A DNA stretch of 7,996 nt from an uncultured Bacteroidota bacterium (GTDB lineage Bacteria > Bacteroidota > Bacteroidia > Chitinophagales > Chitinophagaceae): assembly GCA_903933995.1 (NCBI GenBank), contig CAIZMD010000359.1, forward strand, positions 1 through 7,996, written 5' to 3'. The notes beneath the pieces were generated by a model, which saw only the letters and a program-made list of their open reading frames with translations, searched no databases and was not told the origin of the DNA. Shown here in pieces: positions 1 to 6,716 of the stretch; position 1 is the stretch's first letter; each line of letters begins with the position of its first letter. Both the position numbers and the translations under genes were made by a program.

Positions 1-513
1 AAAACCGTTTCCTTTAAAGTGTTACCTGATCCAAGAATTGTAGCAACTGCCAAAGACTATGAAGACCAACATATTCTTGCGTCAAAAGTAGAAGCAGGTA
101 TTAACGAGATACATAAGTCAGTTGCCAATATGCGCAAATTGAACAAACAATTGTCTGACTTACAAGAACAACTCAGCGATACTTCTATGTATAAAGCCAT
201 CAGAGAACAATCTGCCAAAGTGCAGAAAACATTGGCTAAATGGGAAGAAGCATTGGTGCAAACAAAATCTCAGAGTAATGATGACGTGATCAATTATATC
301 AACAAACTCTCTGCGGACTATGTATTCTTAAAAGGAGAATTAGACGCCAATATTCCTTATGTAACCAATGCGCAATTAGAACGTTATACAGAGCTTGATC
401 AACTTTGGCAGCCGCTTAAAAAACAAATGCAAGACTTGGTAAACAAAGACGTTGCAGAGATTAACAAACTTTGCAAAGACCAGACCGTGAATAAAATCAT
501 TATTGGTCTATAA
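1..513 (+). CDS. C-terminal end of a probable BNR/VPS10-type beta-propeller (glycosyl-hydrolase-like) protein, 5' partial
   Basis: The reading frame is open from base 1 and ends with TAA at 511-513, giving about 170 visible residues. The GTG at 19 is in frame but is only an internal valine codon; the real start lies before the window. The visible part opens with the end of a beta-rich segment (KTVSFKVLPDPRI), followed by a long charged helical region with coiled-coil character (roughly visible residues 18-90) and a final helical part ending NKIIIGL. A '..V.PDPR' strand followed by a helical tail is, from memory, how large Bacteroidota proteins with BNR/sortilin-type propeller repeats end. Those are usually exported and often labelled glycosyl hydrolase or VPS10-domain protein. 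The propeller itself is outside the window, so the assignment rests on the tail only. The gene converges on the exporter operon and shares its terminator. Confidence 0.6.
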   Translation, partial: KTVSFKVLPDPRIVATAKDYEDQHILASKVEAGINEIHKSVANMRKLNKQLSDLQEQLSDTSMYKAIREQSAKVQKTLAKWEEALVQTKSQSNDDVINYINKLSADYVFLKGELDANIPYVTNAQLERYTELDQLWQPLKKQMQDLVNKDVAEINKLCKDQTVNKIIIGL

Positions 514-561
514 CACTTAACTAGCAAGAGTTACAAAACAATAATAGACAGTATCCTAAAC

Positions 562-589
562 AAAAAGACCACTATTAAGTGGTCTTTTT
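562..589. terminator. Shared bidirectional intrinsic terminator between convergent genes
   Basis: A perfect 12-bp inverted repeat (AAAAAGACCACT at 562-573, AGTGGTCTTTTT at 578-589) surrounds a 4-base loop, ATTA. Each arm starts or ends with five A/T pairs, so a U-tract follows the GACCACT/AGTGGTC core in both directions. It ends the + strand gene (stop at 511-513) and the - strand exporter operon. The stop codon of the last permease gene (575-577) lies in the loop, and its last four sense codons, AAA AAG ACC ACT, are the right-hand arm. Confidence 0.9.
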
Positions 590-1693
590 GTAATTCCAGA
601 CTGCCCAACTATTCAGAAATATGGCAAATCCGATGATAACAAAAATATGGTTCTTGATATCTGAAAGTCCACTACCTTTTAATACAACCATTCTAATTAC
701 TTCAATAAAATAGGAGACAGGGTTTAACCATGTGAGTTTCTGAACCCAATCAGGCATACTATCAATTGAGGTAAACAATCCGCCAAGCATAATAAAGATC
801 ATTAATAAAAAAAATGAAATTAACATGGCTTGCTGCTGGGTATCTGCATAAGTTGAAATTAATAAGCCCAAACCCAAAATAACAAGTAAATAAAGTGATG
901 CAAAAAGATATACAATTAGCATGTTACCAACCGGATGAATTTGGTATCCAAATCGCATGATTAAAAATCCAATGGTCAGAACAGCCAATCCTAAGATCCA
1001 GAAAGGAATTAGTTTTCCAAGAATAAAATGATATTTCTTTACCGGTGTTACATTAATTTGTTCAATAGTTCCAATTTCTTTTTCCCTAACAATATTCAAG
1101 GCTGTAAGAAAGGTTCCCAATAATGTAAGCAAGGTTGCTAATACCGCTGGAACCATAAAATACTTATAACTCATCATGGGATTAAACCAATTAGATACAG
1201 ATACTTTTATATTGGTTTGCGGAGGTATTGGGGGAAATTGAATCCATTTGGTTCTAATTTGATTATTATAGTTAAGAATAATGTTTTGTAAATAAGACGC
1301 CCCCAAATTAGCTTTCATTCCGTTAACCGCATTTACAGCAATAAACAAGCTTGCATGGTCCTCTCTTACAATATTCTGTTCAAAATTGGCGGGAATTTCT
1401 AAAACAATATCAGCTTTATCTGATTCAATACTTGTAAAGGCTTCCTGAAATGTACTGGAATAATTAACCAATTTAAAATAACCAGAAGACTTGATTTTTT
1501 GAATCATTTGTTGGGTGTAAACAGAATGGTCATGATCTGCAATAGAGAGATTTATATTTCTTACCTCATAATCGGCAGCAAGTGGTATAATTATTAATTG
1601 CAATGCTGGCATGATGAATATAATTTTCAGAATGGAAGGATCTCTGAAAATTTGTCTGAACTCTTTTTGTAATAAATATTTTAATACACTCAT
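575..1693 (-). CDS. ABC-2 type transporter permease, YbhR-like
   Basis: This is an inner-membrane subunit of the exporter, 372 residues, the usual size for the family (YbhR is about 368). The layout is ABC-2: an amphipathic N-terminus with KEFRQIFRDPS (residues 10-20), TM1 about 22-40, a large periplasmic domain about 42-176, then TM2 about 178-200, TM3 224-246, TM4 256-280, TM5 287-306 and TM6 348-365. The cytoplasmic motif REKEIGTIEQINVTP (203-217) between TM2 and TM3 is the conserved ABC-2 coupling region. NWFNP (168-172) before TM2 and WLNPVSYF (322-329) are, from memory, also seen in E. coli YbhR, as is the general order of segments. The start ATG overlaps the stop of the preceding permease gene by four bases (ATGA, 1690-1693), implying translational coupling and equal dosage. 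It is the last gene of the operon, and its 3' end forms part of the terminator. Confidence 0.9.
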   Translation of the reverse strand: MSVLKYLLQKEFRQIFRDPSILKIIFIMPALQLIIIPLAADYEVRNINLSIADHDHSVYTQQMIQKIKSSGYFKLVNYSSTFQEAFTSIESDKADIVLEIPANFEQNIVREDHASLFIAVNAVNGMKANLGASYLQNIILNYNNQIRTKWIQFPPIPPQTNIKVSVSNWFNPMMSYKYFMVPAVLATLLTLLGTFLTALNIVREKEIGTIEQINVTPVKKYHFILGKLIPFWILGLAVLTIGFLIMRFGYQIHPVGNMLIVYLFASLYLLVILGLGLLISTYADTQQQAMLISFFLLMIFIMLGGLFTSIDSMPDWVQKLTWLNPVSYFIEVIRMVVLKGSGLSDIKNHIFVIIGFAIFLNSWAVWNYKKTT

Positions 1694-2796
1694 GATAATC
1701 TGGTTTTAAATTTCTTAATACTGAGTCCAAATAGAAAAACCGTCATGCCAATTAATATTAGTGTTTCTTTCCAAACGTAACTAAGCCCAAGACCCTTAAT
1801 CATAATGGTTTTTACAATAGAATAAAACCATTTAGCTGGAACCAAATTAGACATTACCTGTAAGGGAAGTGGCATGTTTTCAATTGGAAACATATAGCCG
1901 CTCAAAACTGTTGTAGGTAAAAACAGTCCCATTAATGAGATTAACATGGCAACCTGTTGAGAATCTGTAATGGAAGAGATTAATAAACCTAGCGCTAATG
2001 AGGTAATTGTAAATAACAAACCTTCAGACAATAACAGTAATAAACTACCTCTAATTGGAACATCTAATACATATACACTCAGTAAAAGAATAGTTGCCAC
2101 ATTCACCATGGACAATATCATATAAGGAATAGCTTTTGCAATGACTACACTAAATGGTCGCAAAGGAGAGACAAGGATAATTTCCATAGTACCCATTTCC
2201 TTTTCTTTCACAATAGCAATAGAAGTCATCATGGCACTTGTAAGCATTAGAATTAGGGCCATTACCCCAGGTACAAAACTGTAAGCACCTTTTAATTCTG
2301 GGTTATACATCATCCTAATATCTGTTTCAATCCGATAAGGGAGTTTCTGCTCTTTAACAATTGCAGTTTGAAAGTCTTTGATAATAGCAGAAGCATAGGT
2401 AGAAAGGGTATTGGCCACATTAGGATCGGAGCCGTCACAAATTAATTGTATATGAGCCTGATTACCATGTTGTAAGTCATTGGCAAAATGTTGTGGTATT
2501 ACCAAGATCATTTTAATCTTGCCTTTTTTGAAAACAGGTAGTACCTCTTGATAATTTGTTAAAACAGTTGTAGCATCAAAATACTTACTTACACTCATTT
2601 TTTGAACGAGTTGACTGGAAGCCGCATCCTTGGAAAAATCCAAGATGGCCATTTTAGAATTTTTAACCTCGTTAGTTAGCGCAAATCCGAAAATTATGAT
2701 TTGTGTAATAGGCATACCCAATAAAATAAACAAGGTTCTCTTGTCCCTCCAAATATGGAAAAACTCTTTTTTAACAAAGGCAAAAAACTGTTTCAT
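1690..2796 (-). CDS. ABC-2 type transporter permease, YbhS-like
   Basis: This is the second inner-membrane subunit, 368 residues, and probably pairs with the following YbhR-like protein as a heterodimeric pore. TM1 is about 22-40 and a periplasmic domain spans about 42-170, including VIPQHFANDL (99-108) and ICDGSDPNVANT (119-130). Similar stretches occur in E. coli YbhS as I recall it (VVIPVDFAEQ, ITDGSEPNTAN). TM2 is about 172-195, the coupling motif KEKEMGTMEIILVSPL lies at 197-212, TM3 217-244 (followed by VPIRGSL, 247-253), TM4 250-274, TM5 281-304 and TM6 342-360. The start codon lies one base after the stop of the upstream ATPase gene (TAGTATG). A strong Shine-Dalgarno sequence, AGAGGAG, sits 6 bases before it, inside the last codons of that gene. 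The two permeases share architecture, so they probably arose by duplication. Confidence 0.9.
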   Translation of the reverse strand: MKQFFAFVKKEFFHIWRDKRTLFILLGMPITQIIIFGFALTNEVKNSKMAILDFSKDAASSQLVQKMSVSKYFDATTVLTNYQEVLPVFKKGKIKMILVIPQHFANDLQHGNQAHIQLICDGSDPNVANTLSTYASAIIKDFQTAIVKEQKLPYRIETDIRMMYNPELKGAYSFVPGVMALILMLTSAMMTSIAIVKEKEMGTMEIILVSPLRPFSVVIAKAIPYMILSMVNVATILLLSVYVLDVPIRGSLLLLLSEGLLFTITSLALGLLISSITDSQQVAMLISLMGLFLPTTVLSGYMFPIENMPLPLQVMSNLVPAKWFYSIVKTIMIKGLGLSYVWKETLILIGMTVFLFGLSIKKFKTRLS

Positions 2797-2797
2797 A

Positions 2798-3541
2798 CTA
2801 TTCTCCTCTTACTGCTTTACGAGCCAATTTTAAAAACACTTCATCCATAGAAAGACTATTGAATGTTTTCTTTAAGTTTTGGGGGGTATCAAGTGCCTCT
2901 ATTCTCCCATCTACCATAATACTGACCCTATTACAATATTCTGCTTCGTCCATATAATGGGTTGTTACAAATACGGTTATCCCTCTTTCAGAAGCATCAT
3001 AAATCAATTCCCAGAATTCTCTTCTTGTGACAGGATCAACACCACCGGTAGGTTCATCCAAAAAAACAATAGCAGGATCATGTACAATTGCTACGGAGAA
3101 AGCCAATTTTTGTTTCCAACCGAGTGGAAGAGACTTTACCAAACTATTTTGATAATTCTGAAGATGTAGATGTTCTACTAAATAGGTTGTTTTTTCCTGA
3201 ATTTGCTTTTTAGACAATCCATAGATTCCACCATAAAACTGAATATTCTCTCTGATTGTCAAGTCTTCATACAAAGAAAATTTTTGGCTCATATAACCAA
3301 TGCTTTTTTTTATTTGTTCTGTATCCTTGAACAAATCAAATCCCGCAACAGTAGCTTTTCCTGAACTTGGTGTAGACAGCCCACATAACATTCTCATGGC
3401 AGTAGTTTTACCTGCGCCATTTGCACCTAAAAATCCAAATATTTCACCCTTTGCTACTTCAAAAGAAATATGGTCTACAGCCACAAAATTGCCAAAGATT
3501 TTGGTAAGCCCTTCTGCTATAATTACATTCTGATTAATCAT
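2798..3541 (-). CDS. ABC transporter ATP-binding protein, equivalent to the C-terminal half of YbhF
   Basis: A single nucleotide-binding domain of 247 residues that energises the exporter. Visible motifs are Walker A GANGAGKTT (39-47, Lys45), Q-loop Gln86 in YMSQKFSLYEDLT, Walker B AIVFLDEP (157-164, catalytic Glu163), D-loop GGVDP (166-170) and switch His195 in TTHYMDEAEYC. The signature is not LSGGQ but LPLGWKQKLA (138-147). The same LPLG(F/W)KQ form occurs in the second ATPase half of E. coli YbhF as I recall it, so it is family-typical and not a sequencing error. The C-terminus carries SMDEVFLKL, the usual end motif of exporter ATPases. The start ATG at 3541 overlaps the end of the other ATPase gene by 8 bases. 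With its own Walker A/B, Gln and His but a broken signature, it should form one good ATP site only in a heterodimer with its neighbour. Confidence 0.93.
   Translation of the reverse strand: MINQNVIIAEGLTKIFGNFVAVDHISFEVAKGEIFGFLGANGAGKTTAMRMLCGLSTPSSGKATVAGFDLFKDTEQIKKSIGYMSQKFSLYEDLTIRENIQFYGGIYGLSKKQIQEKTTYLVEHLHLQNYQNSLVKSLPLGWKQKLAFSVAIVHDPAIVFLDEPTGGVDPVTRREFWELIYDASERGITVFVTTHYMDEAEYCNRVSIMVDGRIEALDTPQNLKKTFNSLSMDEVFLKLARKAVRGE
2803..2809 (-). promoter_or_regulatory. Strong Shine-Dalgarno sequence for the YbhS-like permease gene
   Basis: The - strand reads AGAGGAG, 6 bases before the ATG at 2796, and lies within the Arg-Gly-Glu codons that end the upstream ATPase gene. None of the other start regions in this operon shows a recognisable purine-rich site, which is normal for Bacteroidota. 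This one therefore stands out and supports the chosen start. Confidence 0.7.
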
Positions 3542-4463
3542 GTGATTTATTCATTAGCGCCATAAATGAATCTTCTATATTGGCTGTTATTTGATGTACC
3601 TCTATATCTAAGAATTGTTGTTGCAATAAGTAGCTCTTAATTGCATCATTCCCATTTAAGTCTGACTTCATCACTACATGATAATATTCCCCAAATGAAT
3701 AACAAGATTCAACTGCTTGCCATTTTTTAAAAGTTTTCAATAAACTGTACATTGAGGCAGCTTTTACCGCCCAAAGAGGCTTTGAAAACTGAAGATTAAT
3801 CTGATCAGGCTTGTCAATGGCTAATATTTGTCCATTTTGCATTAAGGCAACTCTATCGCACATGCTAGCTTCGTCCATGTATGGTGTTGAAACAAGAATG
3901 GTAATTCCTTGTGCTTTTAATCGCTGTAACATTTCCCAAAATTCTTTTCTAGATACAGCATCAACGCCTGTTGTAGGTTCATCAAGAATTAATACTGATG
4001 GTTTATGAATTAATGCACAACACAAAGCAAGCTTTTGTTTCATACCTCCAGATAATTTGCCTGCCCTTCTATGTTTAAATGGCTCAATCTGTTGGTAGAT
4101 ATCTTTAATCAAATCATAATTCTCAGCTATGGAAGTATTAAAAATAGTTGCAAAAAAAGAAAGGTTTTCTTCCACAGTTAGGTCATGATACAAAGAAAAT
4201 CTTCCAGGCATATAGCCAAGTTTTTTTCTAATTATTTTATAATCCTTAACTATATCATATCCTTCAATGCTGGCATTACCACTATCGGCCAATAGCAAAG
4301 TGGTAAGTACTCTAAACAAACTTGTTTTTCCAGATCCATCTGGTCCTACAATACCAAAAAGCTCACCTTTTAACACTTCAAAACTTACAGTATTAAGTGC
4401 AGTTACCTGAGATTTTTCAACCTTATATTTTTTACTAATATTATTTACTATTACTGCTGACAT
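3534..4463 (-). CDS. ABC transporter ATP-binding protein, equivalent to the N-terminal half of YbhF
   Basis: I place the start at ATG 4463 (MSAVIVNNISKKYKV, 309 residues). It is one base after the stop of the adaptor gene (TAATATG), the same TA(A/G)TATG junction seen before the YbhS-like gene. In-frame starts at 4487 (ATG) or 4496 (TTG) would add 8 or 11 residues overlapping the adaptor gene. With the 309-residue numbering, Walker A is GPDGSGKTS (40-48, Lys46), the signature LSGGMKQKLA (137-146) and Walker B SVLILDEP (156-163, Glu162). Two catalytic features are missing. The Q-loop reads YMPGRFSLY, with Gly at the Gln position, and the switch region reads STPYMDEA, with Pro194 in place of His. 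Residues from about 229 on form a small alpha/beta tail ending IEDSFMALM, as in E. coli YbhF after its first ATPase domain. It probably acts as the regulatory, signature-donating partner of the next ATPase. Confidence 0.9.
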   Translation of the reverse strand: MSAVIVNNISKKYKVEKSQVTALNTVSFEVLKGELFGIVGPDGSGKTSLFRVLTTLLLADSGNASIEGYDIVKDYKIIRKKLGYMPGRFSLYHDLTVEENLSFFATIFNTSIAENYDLIKDIYQQIEPFKHRRAGKLSGGMKQKLALCCALIHKPSVLILDEPTTGVDAVSRKEFWEMLQRLKAQGITILVSTPYMDEASMCDRVALMQNGQILAIDKPDQINLQFSKPLWAVKAASMYSLLKTFKKWQAVESCYSFGEYYHVVMKSDLNGNDAIKSYLLQQQFLDIEVHQITANIEDSFMALMNKSHD

Positions 4464-4464
4464 A

Positions 4465-5406
4465 TTATTTGAATTGGATTTCACCATACATACCAATTTT
4501 CAAATACCCATCATTCTTGACAAGCACTTTAACAGCATAAACTAGATTTGCACGCTCATCTTTTGTTTGAATAGTTTTTGGCGTAAACTCGGCTTTGTCA
4601 GAAACCATAGTTATAGTACCAGTGTAGTTTTTATACTTTTTATCACCTTCATCAATAAATACTTTTACATTTTGGCCTATTTTAATTTGGGATAATTGTG
4701 TTCCGCTGATATAGGTTCTCAGAATCAAAGTACTCAAATCTGCTATTTTATACATGGCTTTTCCAGCACTTGTTATTTCACCTTCCATAGCATATTTAGT
4801 AAGTATGGTTCCATTGATTGGGTTAATGATAGTTGATCTTTTTTCCTTGTCTTTCAGCTGTGCAATTTGTTTTTCTAAGGGGTCAGTTTCACTTAATATG
4901 GCTCTATTCTGTGTTTGCACATTATTAATCTGTACGGCAATCTGCTGTTGAGTTACGGCAATTTGTTTTTTTACAGATTCAATTTGAAAATTAATATCAT
5001 CTAATTGTTTTGCAGTAGCAGCGTCTGCTTTTAAAAGTGTTTCAATTCTATTCCGTTCGTGTTGTAGATTAGTCAATTGAGTTGTTTGAACTGCTATTTG
5101 ATCATTTAATAATTTAATCTGCGGGGCAACATTTTGAGTTTTTTGAGAAAGAGCTTTAACTGAAGCTTGTAATTGCTCTTGTTGAAGACTGATAGGCGAT
5201 GCGTCTATTATGGCAACTGTAGCACCCTTTTGTAATATATTCCCCTCATTCACCTTAAAATCTAAAATCTTACCTGGTAGTTCAGATGAAACAATTACTT
5301 CGTCTGCTTCAAAAATACCTGCGGCATCATACTTCAGTTGACTTGAACTGCATGCACTCAAGAATGCAATACTTATAATTGTAAAAATTAAATTTCTATA
5401 CTTCAT
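4465..5406 (-). CDS. HlyD/YbhG-type periplasmic adaptor (membrane fusion protein), predicted lipoprotein
   Basis: The 313-residue adaptor links the inner-membrane pump to the TolC-type channel. The N-terminus is a lipoprotein signal: charged MKYRN, a hydrophobic core, and lipobox LSAC with the lipidated Cys19. It is thus likely anchored by lipid, not by a transmembrane helix. A lipoyl/biotinyl half-domain follows (about 30-70, with GKILDFKVNEGNILQKG), then a long glutamine-rich alpha-helical hairpin (about 73-190) that should reach TolC. The second lipoyl half is INPINGTILTKYAMEGEI (194-211), followed by a beta-barrel domain (about 228-313). The stretch AEFTPKTIQTKDERANLVYAV (272-292) is a hallmark I associate with the YbhG branch. 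The gene starts 10 bases after the TolC gene stops and ends one base before the first ATPase gene. Length is close to YbhG (about 330). Confidence 0.93.
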   Translation of the reverse strand: MKYRNLIFTIISIAFLSACSSSQLKYDAAGIFEADEVIVSSELPGKILDFKVNEGNILQKGATVAIIDASPISLQQEQLQASVKALSQKTQNVAPQIKLLNDQIAVQTTQLTNLQHERNRIETLLKADAATAKQLDDINFQIESVKKQIAVTQQQIAVQINNVQTQNRAILSETDPLEKQIAQLKDKEKRSTIINPINGTILTKYAMEGEITSAGKAMYKIADLSTLILRTYISGTQLSQIKIGQNVKVFIDEGDKKYKNYTGTITMVSDKAEFTPKTIQTKDERANLVYAVKVLVKNDGYLKIGMYGEIQFK

Positions 5407-5416
5407 AAAATAGTTT

Positions 5417-6709
5417 TTAGTGATTTCCCTTAATTGTTTTATAATTTATTTTAGCTTGTAATAACTGAATTTGATGTAATAAAAAATTATTTCTAGTTTG
5501 ATCTTCGGCATTTACTTCTCTTAAATAATCATTTGAATTGATTACTCCATTTTGAAGTTGGGCCTTGGATGCAGCTGTAATATTTATTCTTACATCAATA
5601 ATTTGATGGTCAATATTGGATAAGGCTTGTAGCTTTTTTACTTCTTCTAATTGTTGTGAAAGCTGTGTTGTGGTATTGAAGACAAATACCTCTTTCTGTA
5701 CTTCATTTATTTTTTGATTTAATGCCACAACTTGGTGTTCTCTTTTCCTAGTGTATAAATTACTCAGAGACCAATTTAACCTTACACCTCCTATTCCAAA
5801 TAAGGCAAAATCATTATTTAACATGTTCAAGCCAGGTCTACCATATCCACCTTGCGCAAATAAACTAATCTTAGGAATTGATTTTGCAGACACTAATTGA
5901 TTTTGAATATAGAGTAGACTATCTTGATATGCATATAATTTTACTTCTGGTCTATCTATTGTAGCATCTAATAAATCATTCATTTCCGGTTTTTCTAATT
6001 GAATATTTTCGGGGATTTGATGATTAATAAATAACCCTAATACTTTTGAAAGAGCTATCTTATTTGATTTTAGTTCTACAATCCGTTGGTCTGTTTGTAA
6101 TAATTGGGCTTCTAGAACTAAAGCTGCAGACTTAAAAACAGTTCCACTAGCTAGTTGAGCATTAACTGTTTTTAGGCCAATTTGAATATTTTCATTAAAT
6201 AATTTTGCTTGAAAAATTTGCGCTTCTATTAATAATAATCCCAGATACAATTGATTGATCCTATCCTTTAACTTGTACAATTCAACTTCTAACTTTTGAT
6301 CATCAATTAAAGTACTACGCTCTTGTAATTGTTTTTGGTTCTTAATCATCCCTCCATCATAAATCAACTGATTTAATTCACCCCAAAACTTATACTGGTC
6401 TTTACTCATAGGTACTATACTAGCTCCTGCAATTGGGATATTGATACTTGTTACATCAGATTGATAACTAGCCTGACCATTTAGGCTAAATTGAGGTAAG
6501 TAAGCAGTATTAATATTTTCAATAGTTAGAAAAGCTGTTTTACCAATTAAGTCTTTCTGTTTGATGAGGGGATAATTAGATCTAGCTAGTTGGTAAGCCT
6601 GTTCCAAATTGAGTTTTGAAATGACAGATTGAGCAGGCAATTCAATAGTCCCGATTAGCATCAAAAATAAGCTTGCACCAATCGTTAACCATTTGGTTAA
6701 TTTACGCAT
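5417..6709 (-). CDS. TolC-family outer-membrane efflux protein
   Basis: Outer-membrane channel of the tripartite exporter, 430 residues, normal for the family. The signal peptide is clear: MRKLTKW, hydrophobic LTIGASLFLMLIGT, then IELPA with probable cleavage after Ala26. The mature protein shows the duplicated OEP pattern. NLEQAYQLARSNYPLIKQ (34-51) opens repeat one, with a beta segment 70-120 and coiled helices 125-225. DRPEVKLYAYQDSLLYIQNQLVSAKS (252-277) opens repeat two, followed by a beta segment 280-315 (ISLFAQGGYGRPG...GGVRLNWSLSN) and helices 318-425. The start ATG is 7 bases after the tetR-type gene stops, and no Shine-Dalgarno sequence is visible. Codons 4-9 contain a perfect 16-bp palindrome identical to the one in front of the repressor gene. 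E. coli ybh operons lack their own TolC gene, so its presence makes this operon self-sufficient. This gene is also the most AT-rich part of the window. Confidence 0.93.
   Translation of the reverse strand: MRKLTKWLTIGASLFLMLIGTIELPAQSVISKLNLEQAYQLARSNYPLIKQKDLIGKTAFLTIENINTAYLPQFSLNGQASYQSDVTSINIPIAGASIVPMSKDQYKFWGELNQLIYDGGMIKNQKQLQERSTLIDDQKLEVELYKLKDRINQLYLGLLLIEAQIFQAKLFNENIQIGLKTVNAQLASGTVFKSAALVLEAQLLQTDQRIVELKSNKIALSKVLGLFINHQIPENIQLEKPEMNDLLDATIDRPEVKLYAYQDSLLYIQNQLVSAKSIPKISLFAQGGYGRPGLNMLNNDFALFGIGGVRLNWSLSNLYTRKREHQVVALNQKINEVQKEVFVFNTTTQLSQQLEEVKKLQALSNIDHQIIDVRINITAASKAQLQNGVINSNDYLREVNAEDQTRNNFLLHQIQLLQAKINYKTIKGNH
6684..6704. promoter_or_regulatory. Second copy of the probable TetR-type operator, inside the TolC coding start
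   Basis: Bases 6685-6700 are a perfect palindrome with 7-bp arms (TTAACCA and TGGTTAA) and a 2-base centre. The 21 bases 6684-6704 equal the reverse complement of 7334-7354, in front of the repressor gene. The site covers codons 3-9 of the TolC gene (the LTKWLT part of the signal peptide). It is probably bound by the repressor, where it could block elongation or an internal promoter, or support looping between the two sites. That binding is inferred; the repeat itself is seen. Confidence 0.7.
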
Positions 6710-6716
6710 AAAAAAA

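Noticed and set aside
19..513. A complete small gene starting at GTG 19.
   Set aside because: The frame is open to the window edge, and the residues before and after position 19 form one continuous beta strand ending in PDPR, so it is the tail of a larger protein.
723..729. Further TTAACCA half-sites, here and at 1464-1470, as possible extra operators.
   Set aside because: The second arm TGGTTAA is missing at both, and single 7-base matches are expected in AT-rich DNA.
2630..3533. Several + strand open frames of 60-100 codons opposite the permease and ATPase genes.
   Set aside because: They are antisense to strongly supported domains, have no recognisable protein features, and overlap conserved Walker and signature regions.
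4464..4496. Longer N-terminus for the first ATPase, starting at TTG 4496 or ATG 4487.
   Set aside because: These starts overlap the adaptor gene by up to 32 bases and add a stretch unlike an ATPase N-terminus. ATG 4463 is one base after the adaptor stop, like another junction in this operon.
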